Virus record (IMG/VR): IMGVR_UViG_3300048029_000284
Span: 1 to 24,689 of that record
Direction: 5' to 3' (one strand)
DNA from: a virus
DNA: 24,689 nucleotides
Made by a program: the position numbers and the translations under genes. Under the pieces are notes generated by a model. That model worked only from the letters and a program-made list of their open reading frames with translations. It was not told the DNA's origin and searched no databases. Shown here piece after piece: positions 7,966 through 14,763 of this stretch (its first letter is position 1; every line of letters starts with the position of its first letter).

Positions 7966-8742
7966 ATGGGTGATTACCAAAAAGTAGAGATCAACGAACC
8001 TACTACAAACGAAGTAGAACCAGAGGAGAAACCACAAGAAGAAGCTGTCGAACAACAGCCTGAAGTACAGGAAGAGCAACAAGCTGATCGTCCTGAATGG
8101 CTACCTGAAAAGTTTGAGTCTGCCGAGGATATGGCGAAAGCTTACTCGGAACTTGAAAAGAAGATGGGAGCAGGGGAGGAAGAAAAAGAACAAGAAGAAA
8201 CAACAGAAGAGAATGAATCGCAAGAAACTCAACAAGATCTTACGGAGTTACAAAGCCGTGTTAACGACGCTTCTACTAAATACTTTGAAAGCGGTGGTGA
8301 GATTACTGATGAAACTTATCAAGCTTTGGAAGAAGTGGGTATTAGCCGCGAGCTTGTGGATCGTTTCAAAGCTGGACAAGAGTCACTTGAAAACGCCGAG
8401 ATAAGCGACATTCAATCCGCCGCTGGAGACGAGTATGAAGCGATGGCTCAATGGGCAGGTGACAGTCTTGATGATGATGAGTTTAACGCATTTAACGAAG
8501 TTGTGAATAATGGTACTGTCCAACAAGCAAAGCTTGCAGTCAAAGGACTATATGCGCGTTATAAATCCGAAGTGGGTGCGACGGGACCGAAGCTTGTCAG
8601 CGGAAGTACTACCGGAAGTTCCACAATGCCGTATCAATCGATGCAGGAAGTCAGTCGGGCTATGCAAGATCCTCGTTATAAGAGCGGAGATAAAGCTTAT
8701 CATAACGAAGTGGATCGTCGTTTGGCGGTGTCTAACTTTTAA
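7966..8742 (+). CDS. gp9: Capsid assembly scaffolding protein (T7 gp9-like)
   Basis: 258 residues (T7 gp9 307). Very acidic, Glu/Gln-rich N-terminal third, then RPEWLPEKFESAEDMAKAYSELEKKMG (residues 43-69), a segment typical of T7-type scaffold proteins, then mainly helical sequence ending NEVDRRLAVSNF. The gene lies between portal and capsid. Scaffold proteins template procapsid assembly and leave before or during DNA packaging. Low complexity makes residue alignment weak in the N-terminus, but context plus the WLPEKF segment make the call secure. Confidence 0.92.
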   Translation: MGDYQKVEINEPTTNEVEPEEKPQEEAVEQQPEVQEEQQADRPEWLPEKFESAEDMAKAYSELEKKMGAGEEEKEQEETTEENESQETQQDLTELQSRVNDASTKYFESGGEITDETYQALEEVGISRELVDRFKAGQESLENAEISDIQSAAGDEYEAMAQWAGDSLDDDEFNAFNEVVNNGTVQQAKLAVKGLYARYKSEVGATGPKLVSGSTTGSSTMPYQSMQEVSRAMQDPRYKSGDKAYHNEVDRRLAVSNF

Positions 8743-8744
8743 CA

Positions 8745-9209
8745 ATGTTTGAACTGTTGACACTATTCCTTACAGGAGGCGGAAGCGCCGCGATGGGATC
8801 GCTTTTAAAAGGGGTTTTTGGTATGATCGTAGATAGTCGTCAACATAAGTACGAGTTGGAAATGGCGAGGGAGGCGCGAAATAATGAATATGCAATCAAG
8901 TTTCAAGAGAGTCTTAACAGTGGTGATGGAGGTGCTTTTACTCGCGCTACTCGCCGGATGCTCGCATTTATCGGAATGGGAGTCATCGCCTTCGTCACAT
9001 GCCTCACAGCGGTTTATCCGTCAGTCCCAATACTCAGTACAACAAACATTACAGGGGAAGGGCGAACAGAAATTCTTTTCGGGCTCCTCAGTTTTCCAGC
9101 AGAGCAAACCGCTATGGTCATTACAAGCGGACACCTCTGCCTCTTTGAATGCTCCGTCGTGTTGCCGATGATCGTCGGTTTCTATTTCACACCCGGAGGA
9201 AGGAGATAA
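8745..9209 (+). CDS. Membrane protein, 3-TM holin-like
   Basis: 154 residues. N-terminal hydrophobic/amphipathic segment at 1-30, a charged central helix (31-60), TM at about 72-92 (MLAFIGMGVIAFVTCLTAV), and a C-terminal TM at about 129-148, ending TPGGRR. The layout resembles the 3-TM holin family known from gene-transfer-agent and marine phage genomes (recalled, not searched). Role inferred: membrane permeabilisation at lysis, or a virion/assembly membrane factor. Its place between scaffold and capsid is unusual for a T7 holin (17.5, late). Another reading frame with a lipoprotein-type signal is nested within it (8884-9171). The start lies 2 bases after the scaffold stop; no strong ribosome site is seen. 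Confidence 0.7.
   Translation: MFELLTLFLTGGGSAAMGSLLKGVFGMIVDSRQHKYELEMAREARNNEYAIKFQESLNSGDGGAFTRATRRMLAFIGMGVIAFVTCLTAVYPSVPILSTTNITGEGRTEILFGLLSFPAEQTAMVITSGHLCLFECSVVLPMIVGFYFTPGGRR
8884..9171 (+). CDS. Nested +1-frame ORF with lipoprotein signal (candidate Rz1-like outer-membrane spanin)
   Basis: 95 residues wholly inside the holin-like gene, in the +1 frame. Seen: ATG 8884 is preceded by GGAGG with 9 bases spacing; residues 1-9 carry K8 and R9; a hydrophobic run covers 10-23 (interrupted by E16); and an exact lipobox L23-A24-G25-C26 follows. Ser at +2 after Cys would allow outer-membrane sorting. The rest is Ser/Gln-rich without TM. Known: lambda Rz1 is a lipoprotein encoded in the +1 frame inside Rz. 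Inferred: this could be an o-spanin embedded in a lysis gene. Against it: Glu in the hydrophobic core, little proline, and an outer gene that looks like a holin rather than Rz. Could be chance. Confidence 0.4.
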   Translation: MNMQSSFKRVLTVVMEVLLLALLAGCSHLSEWESSPSSHASQRFIRQSQYSVQQTLQGKGEQKFFSGSSVFQQSKPLWSLQADTSASLNAPSCCR

Positions 9210-9214
9210 CAATT

Positions 9215-9325
9215 TTGACATCTAACAAAGACAGAAGTCGTTGCCCTGTGCGCAGGATAACCTCGAACGAAATCGGCGCGAGAAGTCAGCTAAACACTAA
9301 CAATAATCTAAATATAAGGAGATAA
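9215..9325 (+). CDS. Possible 36-codon leader ORF before the capsid gene (weak)
   Basis: A second AAGGAGATAA (9200-9209), overlapping the holin-like stop, lies 5 bases before TTG 9215. That TTG opens a 36-residue, Arg/Asn-rich frame ending at TAA 9323-9325, inside the capsid gene's ribosome site. No domain is recognisable. The good ribosome site and the stop placed to couple into the capsid gene are the only support. It may instead be an untranslated leader with a spurious frame. Confidence 0.22.
   Translation: MTSNKDRSRCPVRRITSNEIGARSQLNTNNNLNIRR
9240..9261 (+). other. RNA hairpin in the capsid gene leader
   Basis: CCTG (9245-9248) and CAGG (9253-9256) pair around a TGCG loop. After one C/A mismatch the stem continues with GTTG (9240-9243) against TAAC (9258-9261), including one G-T pair. 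There is no T-run after it, so it is not a rho-independent terminator. In T7, hairpins in the gene 10 region serve RNase III processing; that role here is only a possibility. Confidence 0.4.
9295..9302 (+). promoter_or_regulatory. CACTAACA motif in capsid leader, candidate phage promoter element
   Basis: CACTAACA lies 29 bases before the capsid ATG, preceded by TAAA. The same octamer occurs before the genes at 24416 and 24651. CACTA is the conserved core of T7, T3 and SP6 promoters (T3: TCACTAAAGGG). The position before the capsid gene fits a strong late promoter. The flanks show only weak agreement, so this remains a candidate. Confidence 0.3.
9316..9325 (+). promoter_or_regulatory. Strong Shine-Dalgarno AAGGAGATAA for the capsid gene
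   Basis: AAGGAGATAA lies 6 bases before the capsid ATG at 9332. It is identical to the SSB site and close to the T7 gene 10 leader site. It decides the start and fits very high capsid expression. Confidence 0.82.
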
Positions 9326-9331
9326 ATAATC

Positions 9332-10396
9332 ATGGCTAATGGAGATACAGATCCATCACGCGTCGGTCAGATTAACTCAGCGGGCGATGTTAACGCATTG
9401 TTCCTGAAGAAGTTTGCTGGCGAAATCCTAACGACCTTTGAAGAGAATAACATCTTTAAAAGTCTTCACACAGTACGCACCATCGAGAATGGTAAAAGCG
9501 CTCAGTTCCCTGTTACAGGTATTGCTTCCGCTTCTTACTACACTCCTGGTCAAAACATCGCTGATGCTGGAAACAGTTACTTGAGCGACATCAAGAAGAA
9601 CGAAAAGGTTATCACTATTGATGACGTCCTTCTCGCTTCTACCTTCTTGTCAAACATTGACGACGTAAAGAATCACTACGACATCCGTTCCGTCTACGCT
9701 TCCGAGCTTGGTAAAGCTTTGGCACTTCGCTTTGATAGCGCTCTTGCTAAAGTCTTCATCGCTGCTGCTCGCGAAACTACTCCTAATGTAACAGGTGGAA
9801 AACTTGGAGGAATCCTTGACGTTTCTGCTAACGCAATGGGAACAGGAGCTGACAGTGCTGACGATTCCGACGACACAGATCCAACAGGAGCTGAACTTGT
9901 CGCTGCGTTGTTTACTGCTGCTCAAAAGCTCGACGAAAACGACGTTCCTTCCGACGGAAGATTCGCAGTTCTGCGTCCTCAAGAATACTACAAGTTGATC
10001 ACAGGTGGCAGCGGTTCACTCGTAATCAACACTTCCGCCGTCAATAAAGACGTTGGAGGATTAGGTTCTATCGCATCAGGAAACATCCCTCAAGTAGCTG
10101 GCATCACTATCTACAAGTCCAATCACTTACCTTCAACTGACTTATCAGGTGGAGCAGGAGTTGACGCTGGTGGATCTAACGATGTATTCGGCGCTGGAGG
10201 AGTAGGTTATGATGGCGACTTCACCAACTCGCTTGGTATCGTTGCTCACCCTGCTGCTGTAGGTACAGTAAAACTGCTTGATCTTGCTACTGAGTCTGAG
10301 TATCAGATTGAGCGTCAAGGAACTTTGTTTGTAGCGAAGTACGCAATGGGCCACGGAATCCTCCGTCCTGAGTGTGCTATCGAATTACAGAAGTAG
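9332..10396 (+). CDS. gp10: Major capsid protein (T7 gp10-like)
   Basis: 354 residues (T7 gp10A 345). T7-matching segments: ALFLKKFAGEILTTF near 22-37, NGKSAQFPVTG near 53-63, EKVITIDDVLLAS near 91-103, and NHYDIRSVYASELGKALA near 113-130. It builds the T=7 HK97-fold shell. The central part (about 170-190) is Asp/Ser/Thr-rich and probably surface exposed. Codons and GGAGG-type start signals indicate high expression, and a strong hairpin terminator follows the stop by about 15 bases. There is no sign of the T7 10B frameshift extension, because a terminator rather than an open frame follows. Confidence 0.96.
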   Translation: MANGDTDPSRVGQINSAGDVNALFLKKFAGEILTTFEENNIFKSLHTVRTIENGKSAQFPVTGIASASYYTPGQNIADAGNSYLSDIKKNEKVITIDDVLLASTFLSNIDDVKNHYDIRSVYASELGKALALRFDSALAKVFIAAARETTPNVTGGKLGGILDVSANAMGTGADSADDSDDTDPTGAELVAALFTAAQKLDENDVPSDGRFAVLRPQEYYKLITGGSGSLVINTSAVNKDVGGLGSIASGNIPQVAGITIYKSNHLPSTDLSGGAGVDAGGSNDVFGAGGVGYDGDFTNSLGIVAHPAAVGTVKLLDLATESEYQIERQGTLFVAKYAMGHGILRPECAIELQK

Positions 10397-10410
10397 TTCT
10401 TTTCTTGGTT

Positions 10411-10480
10411 GTGTGGCGGGTGCGTGGTTTTTTCATTCGTTTTACCTCGCACCCGCTCACTTCCTTTATTTAAATATTTT
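10411..10480 (+). terminator. Hairpin terminator after the capsid gene (T7 T-phi position)
   Basis: GCGGGTGCG (10416-10424) pairs perfectly with CGCACCCGC (10448-10456). The stem extends by a G-T pair and, past one bulged T, by GTG (10411-10413) with CAC (10458-10460). The 23-base loop contains a six-T run, and the 3' side is T-rich (TTCCTTTATTT). Location directly after the capsid gene is that of the T7 late terminator, which gives capsid more transcript than tail genes. The 3' T-run is interrupted, so efficiency is uncertain. Confidence 0.75.
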
Positions 10481-10484
10481 AGTT

Positions 10485-11069
10485 ATGGCACTTACTACAA
10501 AGCTTGAAGCAGTAAACACGATGCTCGGAGTCGTTGGAGAATCTCCAGTTAATTCGATTATAACATCTCCTGGTAATAGTCTTCCTGTTTCTGTCGTTAC
10601 AGCTTTGAATGTGCTTGATGAAGTCAGCCGGGAGATACAGTCGGAAGGCTGGCACTACAACACGGAGCATGAATATCCTCTTGTACGCACGGCTGAGAAT
10701 AAAATCAATCTCCCAAACAATACATTGAAGGTCGATACTGAGGTTAATAAATATACCGATATAGACGTCGTTCAAAGAGGCACTAAACTATATGATCGCA
10801 AGAATCATCGTTATACATTTACTAGCGATCTAGATGTATCTATCACTTTTGAGTTAGAGTTCGAAGAACTACCCCAACAATTTAGAACATATATCATTAC
10901 AAGATCTTCCCGCAAGTTTGCTAATCGTTATTTAGGCGCACAGGAGATCGAAGGTTTTACCTTACGCGATGAGATCATAGCCAAAGCTTTAGCGGTTGAT
11001 AGCGACAGCGAGAACGCCGATAGAACAATCTTTGATAACTACGATGTAAAACGCGTACTTGATCGCTAA
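10485..11069 (+). CDS. gp11: Tail tubular protein A (T7 gp11-like)
   Basis: 194 residues (T7 gp11 196). Starts MALTTKLEAVNTMLGVVGE, the typical opening of the gp11/adaptor family; EVSREIQSEGWHYNTE (residues 44-59), and FRTYIITRSSRKFANRYLG (132-150) are also characteristic. It forms the dodecameric ring under the portal that joins head and tail. The frame is open further upstream through the terminator, but ATG 10485 gives the family length and start. Its stop overlaps the next start (TAATG), coupling A to B. Confidence 0.95.
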   Translation: MALTTKLEAVNTMLGVVGESPVNSIITSPGNSLPVSVVTALNVLDEVSREIQSEGWHYNTEHEYPLVRTAENKINLPNNTLKVDTEVNKYTDIDVVQRGTKLYDRKNHRYTFTSDLDVSITFELEFEELPQQFRTYIITRSSRKFANRYLGAQEIEGFTLRDEIIAKALAVDSDSENADRTIFDNYDVKRVLDR

Positions 11070-13744
11070 TGCCTTTAATATCCACATCTGTACCGAATCT
11101 TGTACAAGGCGTTTCACAACAGCCTGATAACCTTCGCTACCCTGGTCAAGCTGAAGAACAAATAAACGCCTTTAGTTCGGTAGTGGACGGCCTTAATAAA
11201 CGCCCCCATCGCGAATTGATAAAGGGGTTAGGTACGACGCTTGAAGACGACGCTCTCATACATTTTGTTGATCGTGATCCGCAGAATAAACACGCGATGA
11301 TCTTCAACCACAACGGCGGCACAACGAGCGTTAATATCGTAGATGTAACTACAGGTAACGCGATTACTACGAATGTAAGCGTATCCGCTCAACCTTATTT
11401 AAATAATATTACTTCTCCTTTGTCGCAGCTTAGAGCGTTGACTGTAGCGGATTATACCTTTGTTGCTAATACGAATAAAGCAATAGAGATGACAAGCGAC
11501 GTTTCTGACGCGTTAGAATACGAAGCTTTAGTGTTCGTTAAACTCGGCGATTACAGTAAAGAATATAATATTTTTATTGATGACGAGAAGTTCACTTATC
11601 GAAGCGGTGACGGTACTGGCTCAGGTACAGATTCAACGGGAGGTAGTGCTGCGGATGGTAGTGCTGCAGATACTGAATATATCGCTTCTCAGTTGGATAT
11701 TACTTTAGAAACCACAGGCTCCGTTGCAAGCGTTACTGTAACAAACGGAGGTAGCGGCTACACTTCACCGCCTAGTGTTACATTTCCTAATCCAGGAGGA
11801 GGCGGCGTAAGAGCCGAAGGTTACGCATCTTTAAATGGAGGAGTAGTTAGTGAAGTTGTGATTACTAAAGCAGGATCAGGATATACCTCCGCTACAATCG
11901 CGTTAACATTTAGTGGTGGAGGCGGATCAGGAGCGGCAGCTACAGGTAATGTACGATTAGGCAGTATTGCTCAACATGTAATGGTTCGCGGTAATTTACT
12001 GAAAGTTAGCCACGCTACCACCGACTTTAATATCAGTGTAACCGACGGTCTGTCTGATCAAGCTTTAGGCGTTATTTATAAAGAAGTATCGAGCATAGCC
12101 GAGCTTCCTCAAAAGTGCTTTAACGGGTTTAAAGTAAAGATCAAGGGCGATGTAGAACTCGTACAAGATGACTACTATGTTAAGTTTGTAACGAAGGATA
12201 ATAAGGATGTTGACGATCACTTTGGTGAAGGCTCATGGGAAGAGGATGTCGGATACGGTGTTAAAACGACATTGGACAACACAACCATGCCGATTCAAAT
12301 CGTACCTACCTTGGACGCTAATGGTGTAATTACTTCCTATCAAATAGATGTGGCTTCTTGGACAGGTCGATTAGTAGGCGATGATGACACGAATCCTTTA
12401 CCGTCGTTTGTCACTACCGATCCTTTGATTCCTAAAACGATAAATGATCTATTCTTCTTTAAGAACCGTCTAGGTATATTGACAGACACAGCGGTTTTAT
12501 TTTCGGAAGCAGATGAATACTTTAACTTCTTTCGTACCACAACTCTATCTCTTTTAGACTCCGCTCCTATCGACGTTGGGGTCGCACATACAAAGGTATC
12601 TAAGTTGACTCATGCATCGGCTTTTCAAGAGAAGTTAATCTTGTTCTCCCCGCAATCGCAGTTTGTATTGAGAGGGTCGGATCTACTGACGGCTAAGACG
12701 GTTAACATATCGCCTATTACGGAGTATAATGTCAGCTCACAAGTGCGTCCCTTATCGCTTACTAACTATGTTTACTTCAGTTTCCAACGCGATTCTTACG
12801 AGGGTGTATACGAGTTCTTTGTTGATCAAGACAGTCAAGTGTTTGACGCGGCGGAAATAACGCAGCAAGTACCGACCTTCTTACAAGGTAACCTCAGAAG
12901 TCTTTCAGGTAGTGCCAGTGAGAATGTCATTGTAGCTTCGTCTGATGACGACCTATCCAAACTCTTTGTATATAAATATTATTGGAGTAATAAGGAGAAG
13001 ATACAATCTGCTTGGATGCGTTTTGATTTTGATAAAGAGATTGTCGGCATGGGCTTTATTGACTCCGATTTATTCATCGTTACAAAGGACGGTTATCTCG
13101 AAAAGATGGCGATGGAGTCGGGCCATAAAGATCCAGGCTATGACTATGCTTTACATTTGGACCGTCGCATAGACAACACTTATAGCGGAGTTACCCTATC
13201 GTCGTATGATACTATTAATAGAACGACGACTATAAGCGGAATGCCTTACGATCCTGAAGGTGCGGTCGTTTATACAAAGACAGGGATACGACTACCTATA
13301 ACGCGTCTTAGTGCGACCTCATTTACGGTTAGATACGATGTTACGGATAAACCGTTTTTTGTTGGCTTTGAATACGAGATGTCTTACACCTTCTCCATAC
13401 AAACTTTAAAACAACCAACCGAGCGTGGAGGGCGATCATCTAGTAACTTCACGAAACAACTACTAAGAAACGGAGCTATTGACTATTCAGACACAGGACA
13501 CTTTACGGTGGAAGTAACGCCACTTTATCGTGATACTTATAGCTATGCTTTTAATCCTACTAAGCTTGGGGCAGATGCGGTTATTGGATCTCTTGTACTT
13601 GATAGTGGATCGTTTAGGTTCCCTATACAAGCGCGTCATGACGAGGTGGAAATAAAACTAACATCTACATCTGCATTGCCTATGAAGTTATTGTCGGCAG
13701 AGTTTGAGAACTTCGTGCATTCCCGTTCAAAACGATATGGATAA
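11069..13744 (+). CDS. gp12: Tail tubular protein B / nozzle (T7 gp12-like) with Gly-rich repeat insertion
   Basis: 891 residues (T7 gp12 794). The N-terminus SVPNLVQGVSQQPDNLRYPGQ and the NKRPHREL region near 43-50 are the family signature. NDLFFFKNRLGILTDTAV and SEADEYFNFF (near 452-482) are also typical. The protein forms the hexameric tail nozzle. Excess length is explained by an insertion at about residues 180-295: a Gly/Ser/Thr/Asp linker, then two related beta repeats with VTNGGSGYTSPPSVTF and ITKAGSGYTSATIALTF. GSGYTSPP-type repeats occur in many phage structural proteins and are thought to be surface exposed. The stop overlaps the next gene by 8 bases. Confidence 0.94.
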   Translation: MPLISTSVPNLVQGVSQQPDNLRYPGQAEEQINAFSSVVDGLNKRPHRELIKGLGTTLEDDALIHFVDRDPQNKHAMIFNHNGGTTSVNIVDVTTGNAITTNVSVSAQPYLNNITSPLSQLRALTVADYTFVANTNKAIEMTSDVSDALEYEALVFVKLGDYSKEYNIFIDDEKFTYRSGDGTGSGTDSTGGSAADGSAADTEYIASQLDITLETTGSVASVTVTNGGSGYTSPPSVTFPNPGGGGVRAEGYASLNGGVVSEVVITKAGSGYTSATIALTFSGGGGSGAAATGNVRLGSIAQHVMVRGNLLKVSHATTDFNISVTDGLSDQALGVIYKEVSSIAELPQKCFNGFKVKIKGDVELVQDDYYVKFVTKDNKDVDDHFGEGSWEEDVGYGVKTTLDNTTMPIQIVPTLDANGVITSYQIDVASWTGRLVGDDDTNPLPSFVTTDPLIPKTINDLFFFKNRLGILTDTAVLFSEADEYFNFFRTTTLSLLDSAPIDVGVAHTKVSKLTHASAFQEKLILFSPQSQFVLRGSDLLTAKTVNISPITEYNVSSQVRPLSLTNYVYFSFQRDSYEGVYEFFVDQDSQVFDAAEITQQVPTFLQGNLRSLSGSASENVIVASSDDDLSKLFVYKYYWSNKEKIQSAWMRFDFDKEIVGMGFIDSDLFIVTKDGYLEKMAMESGHKDPGYDYALHLDRRIDNTYSGVTLSSYDTINRTTTISGMPYDPEGAVVYTKTGIRLPITRLSATSFTVRYDVTDKPFFVGFEYEMSYTFSIQTLKQPTERGGRSSSNFTKQLLRNGAIDYSDTGHFTVEVTPLYRDTYSYAFNPTKLGADAVIGSLVLDSGSFRFPIQARHDEVEIKLTSTSALPMKLLSAEFENFVHSRSKRYG

Positions 13745-14210
13745 TGAATACTATACTTACAAAGATTGCATTGTTGAGCCCGCAAACGGCGATTATGACG
13801 CAGATGCTTTGTACGCTGATATGAGAACGTTAGATATGCTTGAGATAATAGGACTAGGCAATCATCCTCGTTTAGCACTTGTTGAATCCTACAAAGTAAC
13901 CGAGAGACCCTGGACGATATTGACGCGTGATTATCGCATGATAGGCTCGTTTGGAGTCGCTAATTCTACGATTGAAGGCATGGGCGTACCTTGGTTATTA
14001 GGAACTCATCGTATGCATTTAATCAAAAGAACTTTTATCGCAAACTCAAAAGAGTGGCTAAGTCGTCTATTTAATGATAAATATGAAGTGTTAACTAATT
14101 ATATTATGGAAGAAAACACACTATCTATACGCTGGCTAAAATGGCTAGGAGCGTCGTTTAATGACTGCGATGTAGAAGGTTATAAACAATTTACTTTTTA
14201 TAAGAAATAA
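13737..14210 (+). CDS. gp13: Internal virion protein A (T7 gp13-like)
   Basis: 157 residues from ATG 13737 (T7 gp13 138). C-terminal part with NYIMEENTLSIRWLKWLGASF and QFTFYKK corresponds to T7 NYVWVGNTSHIRFLKTIGAVF and QFQLFTI. The GVPWLLGT segment near 80-87 is common in this family, whose fold resembles acetyltransferases. In T7, gp13 is needed for internal core assembly. The frame is open back to 13704, but 13737 avoids a long overlap with the gp12-like gene. Position between gp12 and gp14 homologues supports the call. Confidence 0.88.
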   Translation: MDNEYYTYKDCIVEPANGDYDADALYADMRTLDMLEIIGLGNHPRLALVESYKVTERPWTILTRDYRMIGSFGVANSTIEGMGVPWLLGTHRMHLIKRTFIANSKEWLSRLFNDKYEVLTNYIMEENTLSIRWLKWLGASFNDCDVEGYKQFTFYKK

Positions 14211-14215
14211 TCGTT

Positions 14216-14755
14216 ATGTGTGATCCTGTAACATTGACAACAATAGCGGTAGTTTCCGGCGGCGCTCAGTACATCGGTCAACGCCGTATGGCGCGCCAGC
14301 AAGCTCGTTATCAAGCGAGAGCGTCGGAGATGGAACGGCAACGGGCGATGCAGGAACAGTCGGCTATGCGGATTCGTCAAGCACAGGAACAAGAAGCAGC
14401 TAACAGAGAATTGGCAGATGTATCGTTAAAGAGTCGTGAGGCACTCGCTAAAGCCCGTACAAGTGCGGGAGAAGCGGGAGTAAGCGGAGCATCTGTCGAA
14501 GCTTTACTTGACGACTACACCCGCCAGGAGGCTGCTTATAGAATCGGTATTAGTCGTCAGCGGGAACTACAGGATGTGCAGACAGGATTAGCTTTAACGG
14601 ACGCTGGTTATCGCACACAAATGCGTCAAATAGATATTAACCGTCCTATCAATAAACCGAGCTTCCTGACGGCTGTTGCTTCTACCGCTCTTAACGCTGC
14701 AAGTGCTTACGCTACGGGTCAACAGATACAACAAAATAAGACTTCCACAGGCTAG
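14216..14755 (+). CDS. gp14: Internal virion protein B (T7 gp14-like)
   Basis: 179 residues (T7 gp14 196). Starts MCDPVTLTTIAVVSGGAQ, then a long Gln/Arg/Ala-rich helix (24-90), GEAGVSGASVEALLDDY near 87-103, and a C-terminal Ala-rich helix with TALNAASAYATG, like the T7 ending SSAASAYASG. T7 gp14 is ejected first and forms the outer-membrane channel for DNA entry. It starts 5 bases after the gp13-like stop. The N-terminal hydrophobic stretch agrees with membrane insertion. Confidence 0.92.
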   Translation: MCDPVTLTTIAVVSGGAQYIGQRRMARQQARYQARASEMERQRAMQEQSAMRIRQAQEQEAANRELADVSLKSREALAKARTSAGEAGVSGASVEALLDDYTRQEAAYRIGISRQRELQDVQTGLALTDAGYRTQMRQIDINRPINKPSFLTAVASTALNAASAYATGQQIQQNKTSTG

Positions 14756-14763
14756 ATAATATT

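Noticed and set aside
9215-9243. Sigma-70 promoter from TTGACA at 9215-9220
   Set aside because: The bases at the expected -10 position (TCGTTG) do not match TATAAT.
10374-10484. Upstream extension of tail tubular protein A
   Set aside because: It would read through the capsid end and the hairpin terminator; ATG 10485 gives the family N-terminus and length.
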